The notes below the pieces were generated by a model. It was given only the letters and a program-made list of their open reading frames with translations, was not told where the DNA came from and did no database searches. A DNA stretch of 64,000 nt from Acidobacteriaceae bacterium (GTDB lineage Bacteria > Acidobacteriota > Terriglobia > Terriglobales > Acidobacteriaceae). The position numbers were made by a program, and so were the translations under genes. The DNA lies in contig JASHOQ010000048.1 in the NCBI GenBank assembly GCA_030041045.1, forward strand, positions 119,515 through 183,514, read 5' to 3'. Below are positions 19,130-28,313 of this stretch, one piece after another; the first letter of the stretch is position 1; every line of letters begins with the position of its first letter.

Positions 19130-22100
19130 TCAGAAGACCAGCCGCCCGCCAATCTGGAATTGTCTCGGTTCGCTGTTGGCCGTTGTCGCCGTAATGTAGC
19201 CAAAGGTGCTCGAGGTCGCGCTGGAGACGTTCGGCGACGCGAAAATCGCATGGTTGAGGGCGTTGAAGCTCTCAAAGCGAAGCTGGAAGTAGGTCGACTC
19301 GCCGTGGATCGGGAAGTCTTTGAGGATGGATGCATCCAGGTTGTTGTAACCGTCTGCGCGCACGGAACCGATGGTTGTCGGCAACGTCCGGTAATCGTAT
19401 CCCGAGTATTGCCCATTGAAAAAGACCGAGCCGTCGCACGGCTGCGTCGTAGCTACATAAGTGCAGCTCGAGTTGCCGGTAGCGAAGACCGTGCTGGCAT
19501 TGACGAGCGCCGGACTCGTTGCGCTGGTATTGCGCGGTTCGCTCTTGATGTCTTTCACGGTCATGCCCGGTTGCAGCGGGATATTGTTCGTAAAGACGAT
19601 GGGCGGGCCGGTTTGAAACTGGTAAATGCCGTTCACCACAAAGCCGCCTGCGAGCTCATTCCACAGACGATTGCCGCCGAAATCGAACATTTTGCCGCGG
19701 CCGAAGGGCAGCTCGTAGAGGCCGCCCGCGGTGAAGTGCTGGGCGTGGTCGAAGGGCGAAACCCGCTTCTCAAGGGTGGTGTCCTCGTCGTTGAGGTAGG
19801 TATCCCGCTCAATCAACTTGGAGAAGTTGTAATTGGCCGTTAACGTCAGCCCGTGCCTGGCGCGCTGCTCCACGTGCAGCATTCCGGCGTTGTACCAGGA
19901 CTGGCCGTCGGTCTCGTTTACCTCGTAGACAGCCGAGTTGCCGAACTGTGGATAAGGCACGAGCAGGTCGCCCAACGCTTCGGTGGCCGCATTGAAGGTC
20001 TTGTTGAGCGGCAGCAAACCGGCAAAGGGATTGGGGACCGCGGTTCCCGCCGCCTTGTTCAGGTTGTAATCCGGCCAGGGATTGACGTTCATGTATTGTT
20101 TTTCGACGGCATTGAGATTGCGCTCCGATCCGCTCAAATCGGCGGCGGTTAGATGCAGCGCATGGTTGCCTACGTAGATCGCCTCGACCAGCGTTGACGA
20201 GGTGATCTGGTGCTGCACTCCCAAGTTCCAGCGCTCCGAGTATGCATCGTGCTGATCGGGATCGAAGAAGCTGATGGACTCACCGAGGAAGGTGCTGGGG
20301 CCCTCCGTTGAACCGGTCGGCTGCGTGATCCCGCCTGGGAAGGGATTGCTCAACGTGAACGCGGTGCCGCCGGAGCAGGGGTTGCTGGTGTCGCCGTCGC
20401 CGCAGTTGTTGTAATAGCTGTTGAGCGTCGAAGTGTAAGTCGTCGATGCGCTGAAGCCTGACTGGAAGCTCTCCGCGCTGGACGAAACTGTGCCCGACGC
20501 ATTCAGGCTCGACAGCGTCTGCGGCTGCACAAACATGCCGAAGCCTCCACGCACCACCATCTTGTTACCGAGCCACGGCGGATTATAGGAGAAGCCGATA
20601 CGCGGGCTCCAGTAACCGCCGCTGTCTTCGATCTGGTAGGGCGCGCCCCAATTCGCGCCGGGGAAGGTGAGTCCGCCCAGGGTGTTGAACGTGGCCTCCG
20701 CCACGCTGAACGTCTGCGTGTTTACGGTTACGCTGTCAGCCGAATTCCACGTTGCGCCCGAAGCGGAATTCGACGCAGACGGGTTGAATCCGTCGACCGC
20801 GCGCCCGAATTTTTCTCCAAAAGGAGTATCGATATCGAAGCGGACGCCCAGGTTCAGCGTCAACCGGGAGTTCAGGCGCCAGTCGTCTTGTGCGAATGTC
20901 CCAAAGTAGTACGAGCGATAGTCGCCCTCGGCTTGCAGATCGAAGCCGTCATTGCCCGTGTTCGCCAGGCCCAATTCGAATGACGCCAGATCGCCTCCGA
21001 AGGTCTGGCTCGGTTGGCCGGTTCCCAGCGTCACCCAGCTATTCCCGAAGGTAAAGCTTCCGGAGGGGCTGGCTCCGTTGTCGAAGTTCCTGATCCTCAT
21101 GCGATATTGCCGGCCGTCAAAACCGAATTTGAACGAATGGTTGCCGATCGTCTTCAGCACATCGGCAAAAAGCTGATAGCTCGTGGTCGGGTCGTAGCTG
21201 GGCGAGGCGGTGTTGTTAAAGTCCTCATAGCTGCTGCCGTTGAATTTGATGACCGGCATCTCGACGTAAGGCAGGCTGGAATTCGCCAGGCCGCTGAATC
21301 CCAACTGGCTTGGCGAGAAGATTGCCGCTGGTGAATCATGCGCCTCATAGAAGTAAGTCCAATTGAGGCGCACGTCAAAGACAGTGGTGGGACTCATGGA
21401 GTAAACATTGTCCAGCGTCGATCCCCAGTTCTGGCGTATCAGCGTTGAACCGTTGGTGTCATTGCCGAAGTAGTCCTCTTTGACCTGGGAGCGGAAATTC
21501 TCGCGGAAGTCGAAGAAGAGGTGATCCTTGTCGCTCACGTTGTAGTCGATGCGCCCGAATTCCTCGTTGTAGTTGTCAACGCTTGGTGCATTGCTGATGT
21601 AGTTGTCCACTCCGTCGGGCTTCTGGCCGGCCGTGTCGTTTGGCTCCGGGAATTCTTTCATATAGTTCACGGCGATGGGATTGAGGGTATAACCGGCGTT
21701 GGTCACGCCGGAGCAGTAAGTGGACTGATTGGTGAGGCAGTTGTTGGGAACGGCTGTGCGGTTTGAAGTCGAGCCGCTGCTATAGGTGCCTGTGAACGGT
21801 TCGTAAATCTGGTATGGGTTCGGAGTGGCGGTGCTGAGCGCCAGCAGCGCGCTGAAGTCGCCCTCTTTCTCTGCGTCCGTAGGTACGGTGAGCAGAGTGG
21901 TCGCCGGCGTCGAATCCTTCAATCCCTCCCAGGCAAAGAAAAAGAAGAGTTTGTTCCTGCCGTTGAGGACCTTAGGAACCCAGATCGGCCCACCGACCGA
22001 CAACCCGTATTGATTGAAATGAAAGACGGGCAGCGGCGTCACCGGAACATTGCGGTCGTCGAAGTAAGTGTTTGCGTCAATGCCCGAGATCTGGCCAAAT

Positions 22101-22990
22101 TCATAAGCCGTACCGTGTATCTGGTTGGTTCCGCTCTTGGTAATCTGGTTCATCACGCCGCCGATGGTGTGACCGAACGAGGCGTCGGTGGCAAAGGGCT
22201 GGACAGAGACTTCCTGCACGCTGTCCTCGGTGGGACTGAAGGCCAGCGATCCCAGCAAAGTTTCGTCCGGCGAGCCGTCCATCAGCACTTCGCTGGTCTG
22301 CAGCGGAGTTCCCCCGATGCTGAACGAGTTCATGTTGTTGTTGTCAAAGGGGTGCGATTGCTCCGGGGCCGCTTCGGTTTCGACGCCGACGGAAAGCTCG
22401 GCGAGCATCATGGGTGCGCGGCCGTTGAGCGGCAGGTCGGCGACGGATGCGGTGGAGATGACGTCGCTGATGGTGGCGCTGGATTGATTAAGCAGCGGCG
22501 CCGCGCCGGTCACCGTGACCGTCTGATTCGCGGTGCCCACTTTGAGCGAGAGATCGATGATGGGATGTTCCTGCGCCTCCAGCGTGATGCCGCTGCGCGT
22601 CAGGCCCTGAAAGCCGCTCGCGGTAACCGTGATCGTATAGTTCCCAGGCAAAAGAAAGGGCACCACATATTGACCGGCGCCATCACTCACCGTGCGCGTA
22701 ATGGAGCCGGTGCTGGCTTCCTTCACTTCGATCGTGGCATTGGGCACAACGGCTCCGGAGGAATCTGTCACTGAGCCGCTGATGGTGGCGCGAAACTCCT
22801 GCGCTGAGGCGCAGGGAACGAGGAACTGCGTACTCGTGGCCAAAAATGCAAGCAAGGCGGCAACAACTGCCCAAAGCCGCGCGGCCGCTCGGGGCGTTTT
22901 CCTCTCCTTGCAGCTCAGAGTGACGAGGAATGGAAGGCTCCGGCATGAGCCAGGCGATTGCGAAAGATTTCCTGTTGCGGATTGCATCAT
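19130..22990 (-). CDS. TonB-dependent receptor, Oar-like (receptor 2)
   Basis: A second large outer-membrane receptor (1286 residues) of the same architecture as its neighbour. A long leader with a hydrophobic segment (LWAVVAALLAFLATSTQFLV) precedes the carboxypeptidase-like domain (SGSVTDSSGAVVPNATIEVK). A plug with PLLNQSSATISDVIS and a barrel ending RQFQIGGRLVF follow. The start at 22990 is set by GGGAGG five to six bases before the ATG; the frame extends to 23137 across the operator. Sequence similarity to receptor 1 is modest, so this is not a recent duplication, yet both share the same promoter/operator arrangement. The ligand is inferred to be a pectin or uronate oligomer. Confidence 0.9.
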   Translation of the reverse strand: MMQSATGNLSQSPGSCRSLPFLVTLSCKERKTPRAAARLWAVVAALLAFLATSTQFLVPCASAQEFRATISGSVTDSSGAVVPNATIEVKEASTGSITRTVSDGAGQYVVPFLLPGNYTITVTASGFQGLTRSGITLEAQEHPIIDLSLKVGTANQTVTVTGAAPLLNQSSATISDVISTASVADLPLNGRAPMMLAELSVGVETEAAPEQSHPFDNNNMNSFSIGGTPLQTSEVLMDGSPDETLLGSLAFSPTEDSVQEVSVQPFATDASFGHTIGGVMNQITKSGTNQIHGTAYEFGQISGIDANTYFDDRNVPVTPLPVFHFNQYGLSVGGPIWVPKVLNGRNKLFFFFAWEGLKDSTPATTLLTVPTDAEKEGDFSALLALSTATPNPYQIYEPFTGTYSSGSTSNRTAVPNNCLTNQSTYCSGVTNAGYTLNPIAVNYMKEFPEPNDTAGQKPDGVDNYISNAPSVDNYNEEFGRIDYNVSDKDHLFFDFRENFRSQVKEDYFGNDTNGSTLIRQNWGSTLDNVYSMSPTTVFDVRLNWTYFYEAHDSPAAIFSPSQLGFSGLANSSLPYVEMPVIKFNGSSYEDFNNTASPSYDPTTSYQLFADVLKTIGNHSFKFGFDGRQYRMRIRNFDNGASPSGSFTFGNSWVTLGTGQPSQTFGGDLASFELGLANTGNDGFDLQAEGDYRSYYFGTFAQDDWRLNSRLTLNLGVRFDIDTPFGEKFGRAVDGFNPSASNSASGATWNSADSVTVNTQTFSVAEATFNTLGGLTFPGANWGAPYQIEDSGGYWSPRIGFSYNPPWLGNKMVVRGGFGMFVQPQTLSSLNASGTVSSSAESFQSGFSASTTYTSTLNSYYNNCGDGDTSNPCSGGTAFTLSNPFPGGITQPTGSTEGPSTFLGESISFFDPDQHDAYSERWNLGVQHQITSSTLVEAIYVGNHALHLTAADLSGSERNLNAVEKQYMNVNPWPDYNLNKAAGTAVPNPFAGLLPLNKTFNAATEALGDLLVPYPQFGNSAVYEVNETDGQSWYNAGMLHVEQRARHGLTLTANYNFSKLIERDTYLNDEDTTLEKRVSPFDHAQHFTAGGLYELPFGRGKMFDFGGNRLWNELAGGFVVNGIYQFQTGPPIVFTNNIPLQPGMTVKDIKSEPRNTSATSPALVNASTVFATGNSSCTYVATTQPCDGSVFFNGQYSGYDYRTLPTTIGSVRADGYNNLDASILKDFPIHGESTYFQLRFESFNALNHAIFASPNVSSATSSTFGYITATTANSEPRQFQIGGRLVF

Positions 22991-23121
22991 GGTTTCCTCC
23001 CAATTGGAAGCGCGATTGGCCGCTTCCCAAGCAAATTCGGTTGAAGGCGCTGAACGACGCGCCGCTTCCCGAGCCGGGCTATTTTCTCCGAAATGGTTTC
23101 GCCGGGTCCGGGGAGAGAAGC

Positions 23122-23136
23122 TGTGGTCTGACCACA
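23122..23136. promoter_or_regulatory. Predicted FadR/GntR operator, receptor 2
   Basis: A perfect 15-base palindrome, TGTGGTC-T-GACCACA, preceded on the coding strand by CGCTTCAAAA as at receptor 1. It lies 132 bases before the receptor start and just downstream of the predicted promoter, a position suited to repression. Confidence 0.75.
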
Positions 23137-23175
23137 TTTTGAAGCGATAAAATTTTGATCTTTCTCATGCACAGT

Positions 23176-23181
23176 TGTCAA
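23176..23181 (-). promoter_or_regulatory. -35 element of receptor 2 promoter
   Basis: A perfect TTGACA on the minus strand with CAAAAT 18 bases downstream. The distance to the operator core is 40 bases, identical to receptor 1. Confidence 0.55.
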
Positions 23182-23304
23182 TAGGCAAGTTGAAGACCAA
23201 ACACTCCGTTTGCGCCGGCTTTTGCACCGCCCTCGAATCGCTCCGGCAGGCGCTGTTTTGCCAGGCGAAAGACGCATTCGCGAGGCCGGGAAATCGGCTT
23301 AAGT

Positions 23305-24069
23305 CTAGGAGACCAAAGAGGCGAGCCTGGCGGATTTGCTTCTTGGCGCGGGGGAGGGTTTTCGCTCCGAGGGACGCTCCATGCCCTGCGCGGCCTGGGC
23401 CATGCGCAGGTGCTGATCCATCAGCTTGCGCGCCTCCACGGGCTTGCGCGCGCGGATGGCGCGGTAGATTTCGCGGTGCATCTCAGCCGATTCGCGCCGG
23501 TCCGTGGAGCGCTCCACCGTTTTGCGGCGCTTGTCATAAAGCGCCGAAGTAATGGTTTCAATCAACGCCGCCAGAATGGGATTGCCTGAGGCCTGCGAAA
23601 CGATGCGGTGGAACATCAGATCGTGGATGAGATAGTTCGCCGGATCGTCGAGGGTGGCGAACATCTCCGCAACTTCTTCGGCCAGCGCAGCGTGATGTTC
23701 CTCCTTGCCGCGTTCGGCCGCGAGCGCGGCCAGATGGCTTTCGAGTATAATTCGGGCCTCGAACATTTGCCAGGTTTGAAAGCCATGCAACGCACCCATC
23801 AAGCTCAGAGAAGCTTTGCCGAATTCGGGCGGCCCGTCGGCCACGAAGGTGCCCACGCCATGCCGAATTTTCATCACGCCCATGGCGGCCAGGTAGCCGA
23901 TGCCGGTGCGCAGGCTGGCGCGGCTGATCTTCAATGTGCGCGCGAATTCGCGTTCCGGGGGAATTTTGTCGCCGGGCTGCAGGGTGCCGTTTTCAATCAG
24001 GGAGCGAATGTGGTTAACCACATGCATGGTGCGGTGGGTGTTTGGTTCTTCGTTTTTCAGCCGCGGCAT
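23305..24069 (-). CDS. FadR-subfamily GntR transcriptional regulator
   Basis: A 254-residue regulator. The N-terminal winged helix-turn-helix spans about residues 13-77 (LQPGDKIPPEREFARTLKIS, then RASLRTGIGYLAAMGVMKIR and HGVGTF). The C-terminal FCD ligand-binding domain spans about 95-225, with metal-binding candidates Asp/His in DLMFHRIVSQASGNP and a later His in EMHREIYRAI. It lies between TonB receptor 2 and the divergent uxaC operon, and GGTCTGACC palindromes flank it on both sides. The natural inference is a repressor of the pectin/uronate genes, released by a uronate intermediate, as for KdgR/ExuR/UxuR-type regulators. Confidence 0.92.
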   Translation of the reverse strand: MPRLKNEEPNTHRTMHVVNHIRSLIENGTLQPGDKIPPEREFARTLKISRASLRTGIGYLAAMGVMKIRHGVGTFVADGPPEFGKASLSLMGALHGFQTWQMFEARIILESHLAALAAERGKEEHHAALAEEVAEMFATLDDPANYLIHDLMFHRIVSQASGNPILAALIETITSALYDKRRKTVERSTDRRESAEMHREIYRAIRARKPVEARKLMDQHLRMAQAAQGMERPSERKPSPAPRSKSARLASLVS

Positions 24070-24191
24070 ATCTGGGAGCCACCTTCTTCAGGATCTCGAT
24101 GTCTGGAACAAAGCAGTGCTTGCAACGAGAATACCGCCGTTACCCCAAACCTTACCACAGGTTGGGGGCTTCCCAGCCGGGGCGGCCGATG

Positions 24192-24211
24192 TATACTTGT
24201 GGTCTGACCTC
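24192..24211 (+). promoter_or_regulatory. uxaC -10 box with overlapping FadR-type site
   Basis: TATACT (24192-24197) is followed by GTGGTC-T-GACCTC (24199-24211), which matches the receptor palindromes in 12 of 13 positions. A protein bound there would cover the transcription start. No convincing -35 is seen. The uxaC ATG follows 41 bases later. Confidence 0.6.
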
Positions 24212-24252
24212 TAAAAGTAAGCAGGAAAACCGCCCGTGGAGCCGAAGGTAGA

Positions 24253-25653
24253 ATGAGTGGCATGTTGATCGACGATGACCGATTGTTTCCTGCCGAGCCC
24301 TGCGCGCGCAAGGTGGCTCGAGCGCTTTACGCCGAGGTTCGCAACCTGCCCATCGTGAGCCCGCACGGGCACACCCAGGCCGCATGGTTCGCGACCAACG
24401 GACCTTTTCCCGATCCGGCGACGCTTTTTGTGCAACCCGATCATTACGTCTTCCGCATGCTCTACAGCCAGGGTGTCTCCATGGATGCGCTGGAGATTGG
24501 CCAGCCGGTGGTGAAGGAGCCGCGCAAGGTGTGGCGCATCTTTGCCAGCCACTACTATCTGTTCCGCGGCACGCCCACCCGCATCTGGCTGGACTTCGCC
24601 TTTCAGGAGCTTTTCGGACTCACCGAGCGGCTTTCGGAAAAAACTGCGGACCATTATTACGACGTCATCTCAGCGAAGCTCAGCACCCCGGAGTTCCTGC
24701 CCAGGGCGCTCTACCAGCAATTCAACATCGAGGTGCTGGCAACCACCGATTCGCCGCTCGACCCGCTCACCAACCACAAGGCCATTCGCGACTCCGGGTG
24801 GAAGGCGCGCATTATTCCCGCGTTCCGTCCCGACTCGGTGGTCGATCCGGATTTTCCTCATTTCTCTGCGCTCGTCTCCAAGCTGGGCGAGCTGAGCCGC
24901 GAGGACACCTCGAAGTGGAGCGGCTATCTGCACGCGCTCGAGGAAGCGCGCACACGCTTCCGCGCATTGGGCTGCACCTCGACCGACCATGGCCATCCTA
25001 CGGCGCTCACCGCTGATCTTTCCGTAACCGAGGCGGCGGCGCTTTTCAACAAGGTGCGTACGGGTGAGGCCGACGACGCGCAGAAAGAACTCTTCCGCGC
25101 GCAGATGCTCACGGAGATGGCGCGCATGAGCGTGGAGGACGGTCTGGTGATGCAGATCCATCCCGGCGCGGTGCGCAACCACAATCCGTTCGTCGCCCGC
25201 CGCTTCGGCCGCGACATGGGATGCGATATTCCCCAGGCCACCGATTACGTGCATGCACTCAGGCCCATGCTCAATCGCTTCGGCAACGAGAAAAACCTCA
25301 CCGTCATTCTCTTCACCCTGGACGAGACGACCTATAGCCGCGAACTGGCGCCACTGGCCGGCCACTATCCCTGCTTGCTCCTCGGTCCCCCGTGGTGGTT
25401 TCATGACAGTCCGGAGGGCATGATGCGTTTCCGCGAACAGGCAACGGAGACGGCGGGCTTCTACAATACCGTGGGCTTTAACGACGACACGCGCGCGTTC
25501 CTCTCCATTCCGGCGCGGCACGACATGGCGCGGCGCATCGACTGCGCCTTCCTCGGCCGCCTGGTGGCCGAGCGCCGGCTGGATGAAGACGAGGCCTTTG
25601 AAGTTGCGCACGCGCTCACCTACCAGTTGGTCAAGAAGGCATACAAGCTCTAG
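24253..25653 (+). CDS. uxaC: Glucuronate/galacturonate isomerase
   Basis: A 466-residue TIM-barrel isomerase of the amidohydrolase superfamily, converting D-galacturonate to D-tagaturonate and D-glucuronate to D-fructuronate in the cytoplasm. The metal-site motif SPHGHTQAAWF is at about residues 36-46, with family blocks VFRMLYSQG and HYYLFRGTPTRIWLDF. Further family segments IHPGAVRNHNP and LLGPPWWFHDSPEGM lie in the C-terminal half. AAGG precedes the ATG. It is the first gene of a tight operon with the MFS transporter, LarA-like, uxaE and SDR genes, divergent from the GntR regulator and behind a predicted operator. Confidence 0.96.
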   Translation: MSGMLIDDDRLFPAEPCARKVARALYAEVRNLPIVSPHGHTQAAWFATNGPFPDPATLFVQPDHYVFRMLYSQGVSMDALEIGQPVVKEPRKVWRIFASHYYLFRGTPTRIWLDFAFQELFGLTERLSEKTADHYYDVISAKLSTPEFLPRALYQQFNIEVLATTDSPLDPLTNHKAIRDSGWKARIIPAFRPDSVVDPDFPHFSALVSKLGELSREDTSKWSGYLHALEEARTRFRALGCTSTDHGHPTALTADLSVTEAAALFNKVRTGEADDAQKELFRAQMLTEMARMSVEDGLVMQIHPGAVRNHNPFVARRFGRDMGCDIPQATDYVHALRPMLNRFGNEKNLTVILFTLDETTYSRELAPLAGHYPCLLLGPPWWFHDSPEGMMRFREQATETAGFYNTVGFNDDTRAFLSIPARHDMARRIDCAFLGRLVAERRLDEDEAFEVAHALTYQLVKKAYKL

Positions 25654-25710
25654 CGCCCGGTTCTCGCAACGCACGCGTCTCCCGGAGGGCTCTGCAGGCA
25701 TCGAAAGTTT

Positions 25711-27042
25711 ATGGCGGCACAAGGCACCACGTCAGGACCTTCTCTTCGCATCGATCGCCCGGCGGATCGCATGTCGCGCTGGCGTTGGGTGATCTGCGGG
25801 TTCCTCTTTTTCGCCACCGTGATCGCCTACGTCGACCGCGGAGTGATTGCCTATCTCAAGAACACGCTTGAAAACGTCATTCCCAACCTGAATGACAAGA
25901 CGTACGGGAACATCACTTCGGCCTTTCTGGCGGCTTACGCCATCGGCATGGCGGTCGCCGGCGGAGTGACAGACAAGCTCGGGACGCGCAAGGCATTCGC
26001 GATCGCGATCGGCCTTTGGAGCGTGGCGGCCATGCTGCCCGGCGCGGCGTTTTCCGTCATTACCTTCGCCCTCGCCATGTTTCTGCTCGGATTGGGCGAG
26101 GCAGCGAACTTTCCCGCCTGCATCAAGACCGTGGCGGAGTGGTTTCCCAAGCGCGAACGCGCGCTGGCCACGGGCATCTTCAATTCCGGGGCGAATATCG
26201 GCAACATCGTGGTGCCGCTTGTTGTGCCCACGCTCGTGGTCCTGATTACGTGGCGTGGCGCATTTGTTGTGACCGGCGCGGCCGGAATCGTCTGGCTGAT
26301 CGGCTGGCTCATCTATTACCGCAGGCCCGAGCAGCATCGCGGCGTTTCCCCAGCGGAATTGCAACTGATTCTCAGCGATCCCGTGGAAAAGCTCAGCACC
26401 GTTCCCTGGAGGCGCGTTGTGCCCAGCAAAGAGGCCTGGGCGTTCGCCATCGGCAAATTCCTCACCGATCCCATCTGGTGGTTCTACCTCTTCTGGATAC
26501 CCGGCTACCTGCAGACGGCGTTTCATCTCAGCCTCGCTCAGAACCGCGCTCCCGTCATGCTGGCATATTCGATCTCCATCGGGGGCAGCGTCGGCGGCGG
26601 CTGGCTCTCGTCGCTGCTGATCAAGCGCGGAGCCAGCCCCAATGTTGCCCGCAAATCCACCATGCTGCTGTGCGTGCTGTGCATTACACCCATCTTTGCA
26701 GCACCATTCATCCATCATCTGTGGCTGGTGGTGGCGCTGCTGGGCCTGGCAACGGCCGGACATCAGGGCTGGTCGGCGAACCTGTTCACGCTGCCCTCCG
26801 ACATGTTCCCCAAGGCGGCCGTGGCCAGTGTCACCGGCATTGGCGGCATGATGGGCGCAATCGGTGGCGTGTTGTTCCAGAAAGGCGCGGGCAATATCGT
26901 TTACTTCACCCACAGCTATGTATCGCTGTTTGTTATCGCCTGCCTGGCTTATCCGCTGGCTCTGGTTATTATCCATTTCATTACGCCCAAGCTCGAGCCG
27001 GCGCGGCTCGATTCGCAGGGAGAGGCGGAGATCACCGCATGA
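25711..27042 (+). CDS. MFS transporter, hexuronate (ExuT)-like
   Basis: A 443-residue inner-membrane transporter with about 12 helices, belonging to the anion:cation symporter branch of the major facilitator family. The first helix carries VIAYVDRGVIAYL. The loop 2-3 motif appears as GGVTDKLGTRKAFAIAI, and GLGEAANFPACIKTVAEWF is the ACS-family signature. The substrate is inferred as hexuronate from the operon (uxaC before it, uxaE after it). It overlaps the next gene by ATGA. An internal ATG at 25771 just before the first helix is an alternative start. Confidence 0.88.
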   Translation: MAAQGTTSGPSLRIDRPADRMSRWRWVICGFLFFATVIAYVDRGVIAYLKNTLENVIPNLNDKTYGNITSAFLAAYAIGMAVAGGVTDKLGTRKAFAIAIGLWSVAAMLPGAAFSVITFALAMFLLGLGEAANFPACIKTVAEWFPKRERALATGIFNSGANIGNIVVPLVVPTLVVLITWRGAFVVTGAAGIVWLIGWLIYYRRPEQHRGVSPAELQLILSDPVEKLSTVPWRRVVPSKEAWAFAIGKFLTDPIWWFYLFWIPGYLQTAFHLSLAQNRAPVMLAYSISIGGSVGGGWLSSLLIKRGASPNVARKSTMLLCVLCITPIFAAPFIHHLWLVVALLGLATAGHQGWSANLFTLPSDMFPKAAVASVTGIGGMMGAIGGVLFQKGAGNIVYFTHSYVSLFVIACLAYPLALVIIHFITPKLEPARLDSQGEAEITA

Positions 27043-28313
27043 GTCTTTATTGCGCCATCGGCAGCCCGGAAACCGATCTCAAGCCGGAAGAGCTCAAGGA
27101 TCTGCTGAGCGGGAGCCTCGCTAAACTGGGCCCGCGTTCGAGTGTTCTCGCCGTGCCGCCGGATCAGAGCCGCCAGCATTCGCAGGCCGGCCTGCTGACG
27201 CGCTTTGCCTGGGAGCACTACGGCGACAAGTTGAAGGCCGTGCTTCCCGCCATCGGCACGCACACGCCCATGCGCTCCGAGCAGCTCACGCACATGTTTG
27301 CCGGCGTTCCGCTCGGCCTCTTCAAGGTGCACAACTGGCGCACCGATGTCGAAACCCTGGGCGAGGTGCCCGCCGCATTCATTCGCGAGCAGTCCGAAGG
27401 CAAGCTCGATTACGCGTGGCCGGCGCAGGTCAACAGGCTCATCTCCCAGGGCGGATTCGACCTGATTCTCTCCATCGGCCAGGTGGTGCCGCACGAAGTG
27501 ATCGGCATGGCCAGCTATACCAAGAACATCTTGATCGGAACCGGCGGGCGCGAGGGCATCAATCGCAGCCACTACCTGGGCGCGGTCTACGGCATGGAGC
27601 GCATCATGGGCCGTGCTGAAAATCCCGTGCGCGCGGTGCTCACCTGCGCCTCCGACCGTTTCCTGCGCCGCATCCCCATCGTCTACGTGCACACCGTCGT
27701 CGGCCGCAGAGCCGGCGGCGGCCTGGCCGTCCGCGGGCTCTACATCGGTGACGACAAGGAATGCTTTCTTCAGGCTGCCGCGCTCAGCCTCAAGGTCAAC
27801 TTCGAGATTGTCGAAGAGCCGTTGCAGAAAGCTGTCGTCTACCTCGATCCCGACGAGTTTCACAGCACCTGGATCGGCAACAAGGCCGTCTATCGCACCC
27901 GCATGGCGCTCGCCGACGGCGCCGATCTTATCATTCTTGCGCCCGGCGTACGCGAGTTCGGCGAAGACAAAGGCATCGACGCGCTGATCCGCAAATATGG
28001 TTACCACGGAACGCCTTACACGCTGAAGGCGGTCGCGGAGAACCCGGAGCTGGCCCGCGACCTGAGTGCGGCCGCGCATCTCATCCACGCCAGCTCCGAG
28101 GGCCGCTTCAAGATCACCTGGTGCCCGGGCCATTTGACTGAAGAAGAAATCACCGGCGTCGGTTACGCGTACGGCGATCTGAAAGCCATGCTCGAGCGCT
28201 ACGATCCCCGCAAACTGCGCCACGGCGCAAACCGCGTGGACGGAGAAGAAATCTTCTTCATCGCCAATCCGGGTCTCGGTCTCTGGGCCCATCGCAGCCG
28301 TCTTTCCCAATGA
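27039..28313 (+). CDS. LarA-family nickel-dependent racemase/epimerase
   Basis: A 424-residue member of the lactate racemase superfamily, which uses a nickel-pincer nucleotide. The motif AIGTHTPMRSEQ lies at about residues 71-82. Counting residues, His98, His152, Lys162 and His178 reproduce the spacing of the functional residues of Lactobacillus LarA (His174, Lys184, His200 at 10 and 16), so the pincer lysine is apparently kept. Its place between a uronate transporter and uxaE, with ATGA overlaps at both ends, points to an aldonate or uronate rather than lactate as substrate; that is inference. Cofactor genes larB, larC and larE are not in this window. Confidence 0.88.
   Translation: MSLYCAIGSPETDLKPEELKDLLSGSLAKLGPRSSVLAVPPDQSRQHSQAGLLTRFAWEHYGDKLKAVLPAIGTHTPMRSEQLTHMFAGVPLGLFKVHNWRTDVETLGEVPAAFIREQSEGKLDYAWPAQVNRLISQGGFDLILSIGQVVPHEVIGMASYTKNILIGTGGREGINRSHYLGAVYGMERIMGRAENPVRAVLTCASDRFLRRIPIVYVHTVVGRRAGGGLAVRGLYIGDDKECFLQAAALSLKVNFEIVEEPLQKAVVYLDPDEFHSTWIGNKAVYRTRMALADGADLIILAPGVREFGEDKGIDALIRKYGYHGTPYTLKAVAENPELARDLSAAAHLIHASSEGRFKITWCPGHLTEEEITGVGYAYGDLKAMLERYDPRKLRHGANRVDGEEIFFIANPGLGLWAHRSRLSQ

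Noticed and set aside
14847..23137. Tandem duplication of the two TonB receptor genes
   Set aside because: Architecture is shared, but the sequences are too different for a recent duplication; only the promoter/operator blocks are closely alike.
26016..28313. A 765-residue frame that would fuse an N-terminal extension to the LarA-like protein
   Set aside because: The first 341 codons run antisense in style to nothing known, are a shifted frame of the MFS gene and are low-complexity Arg/Gly-rich. The ATG at 27039 overlaps the MFS stop by ATGA and starts the conserved domain.
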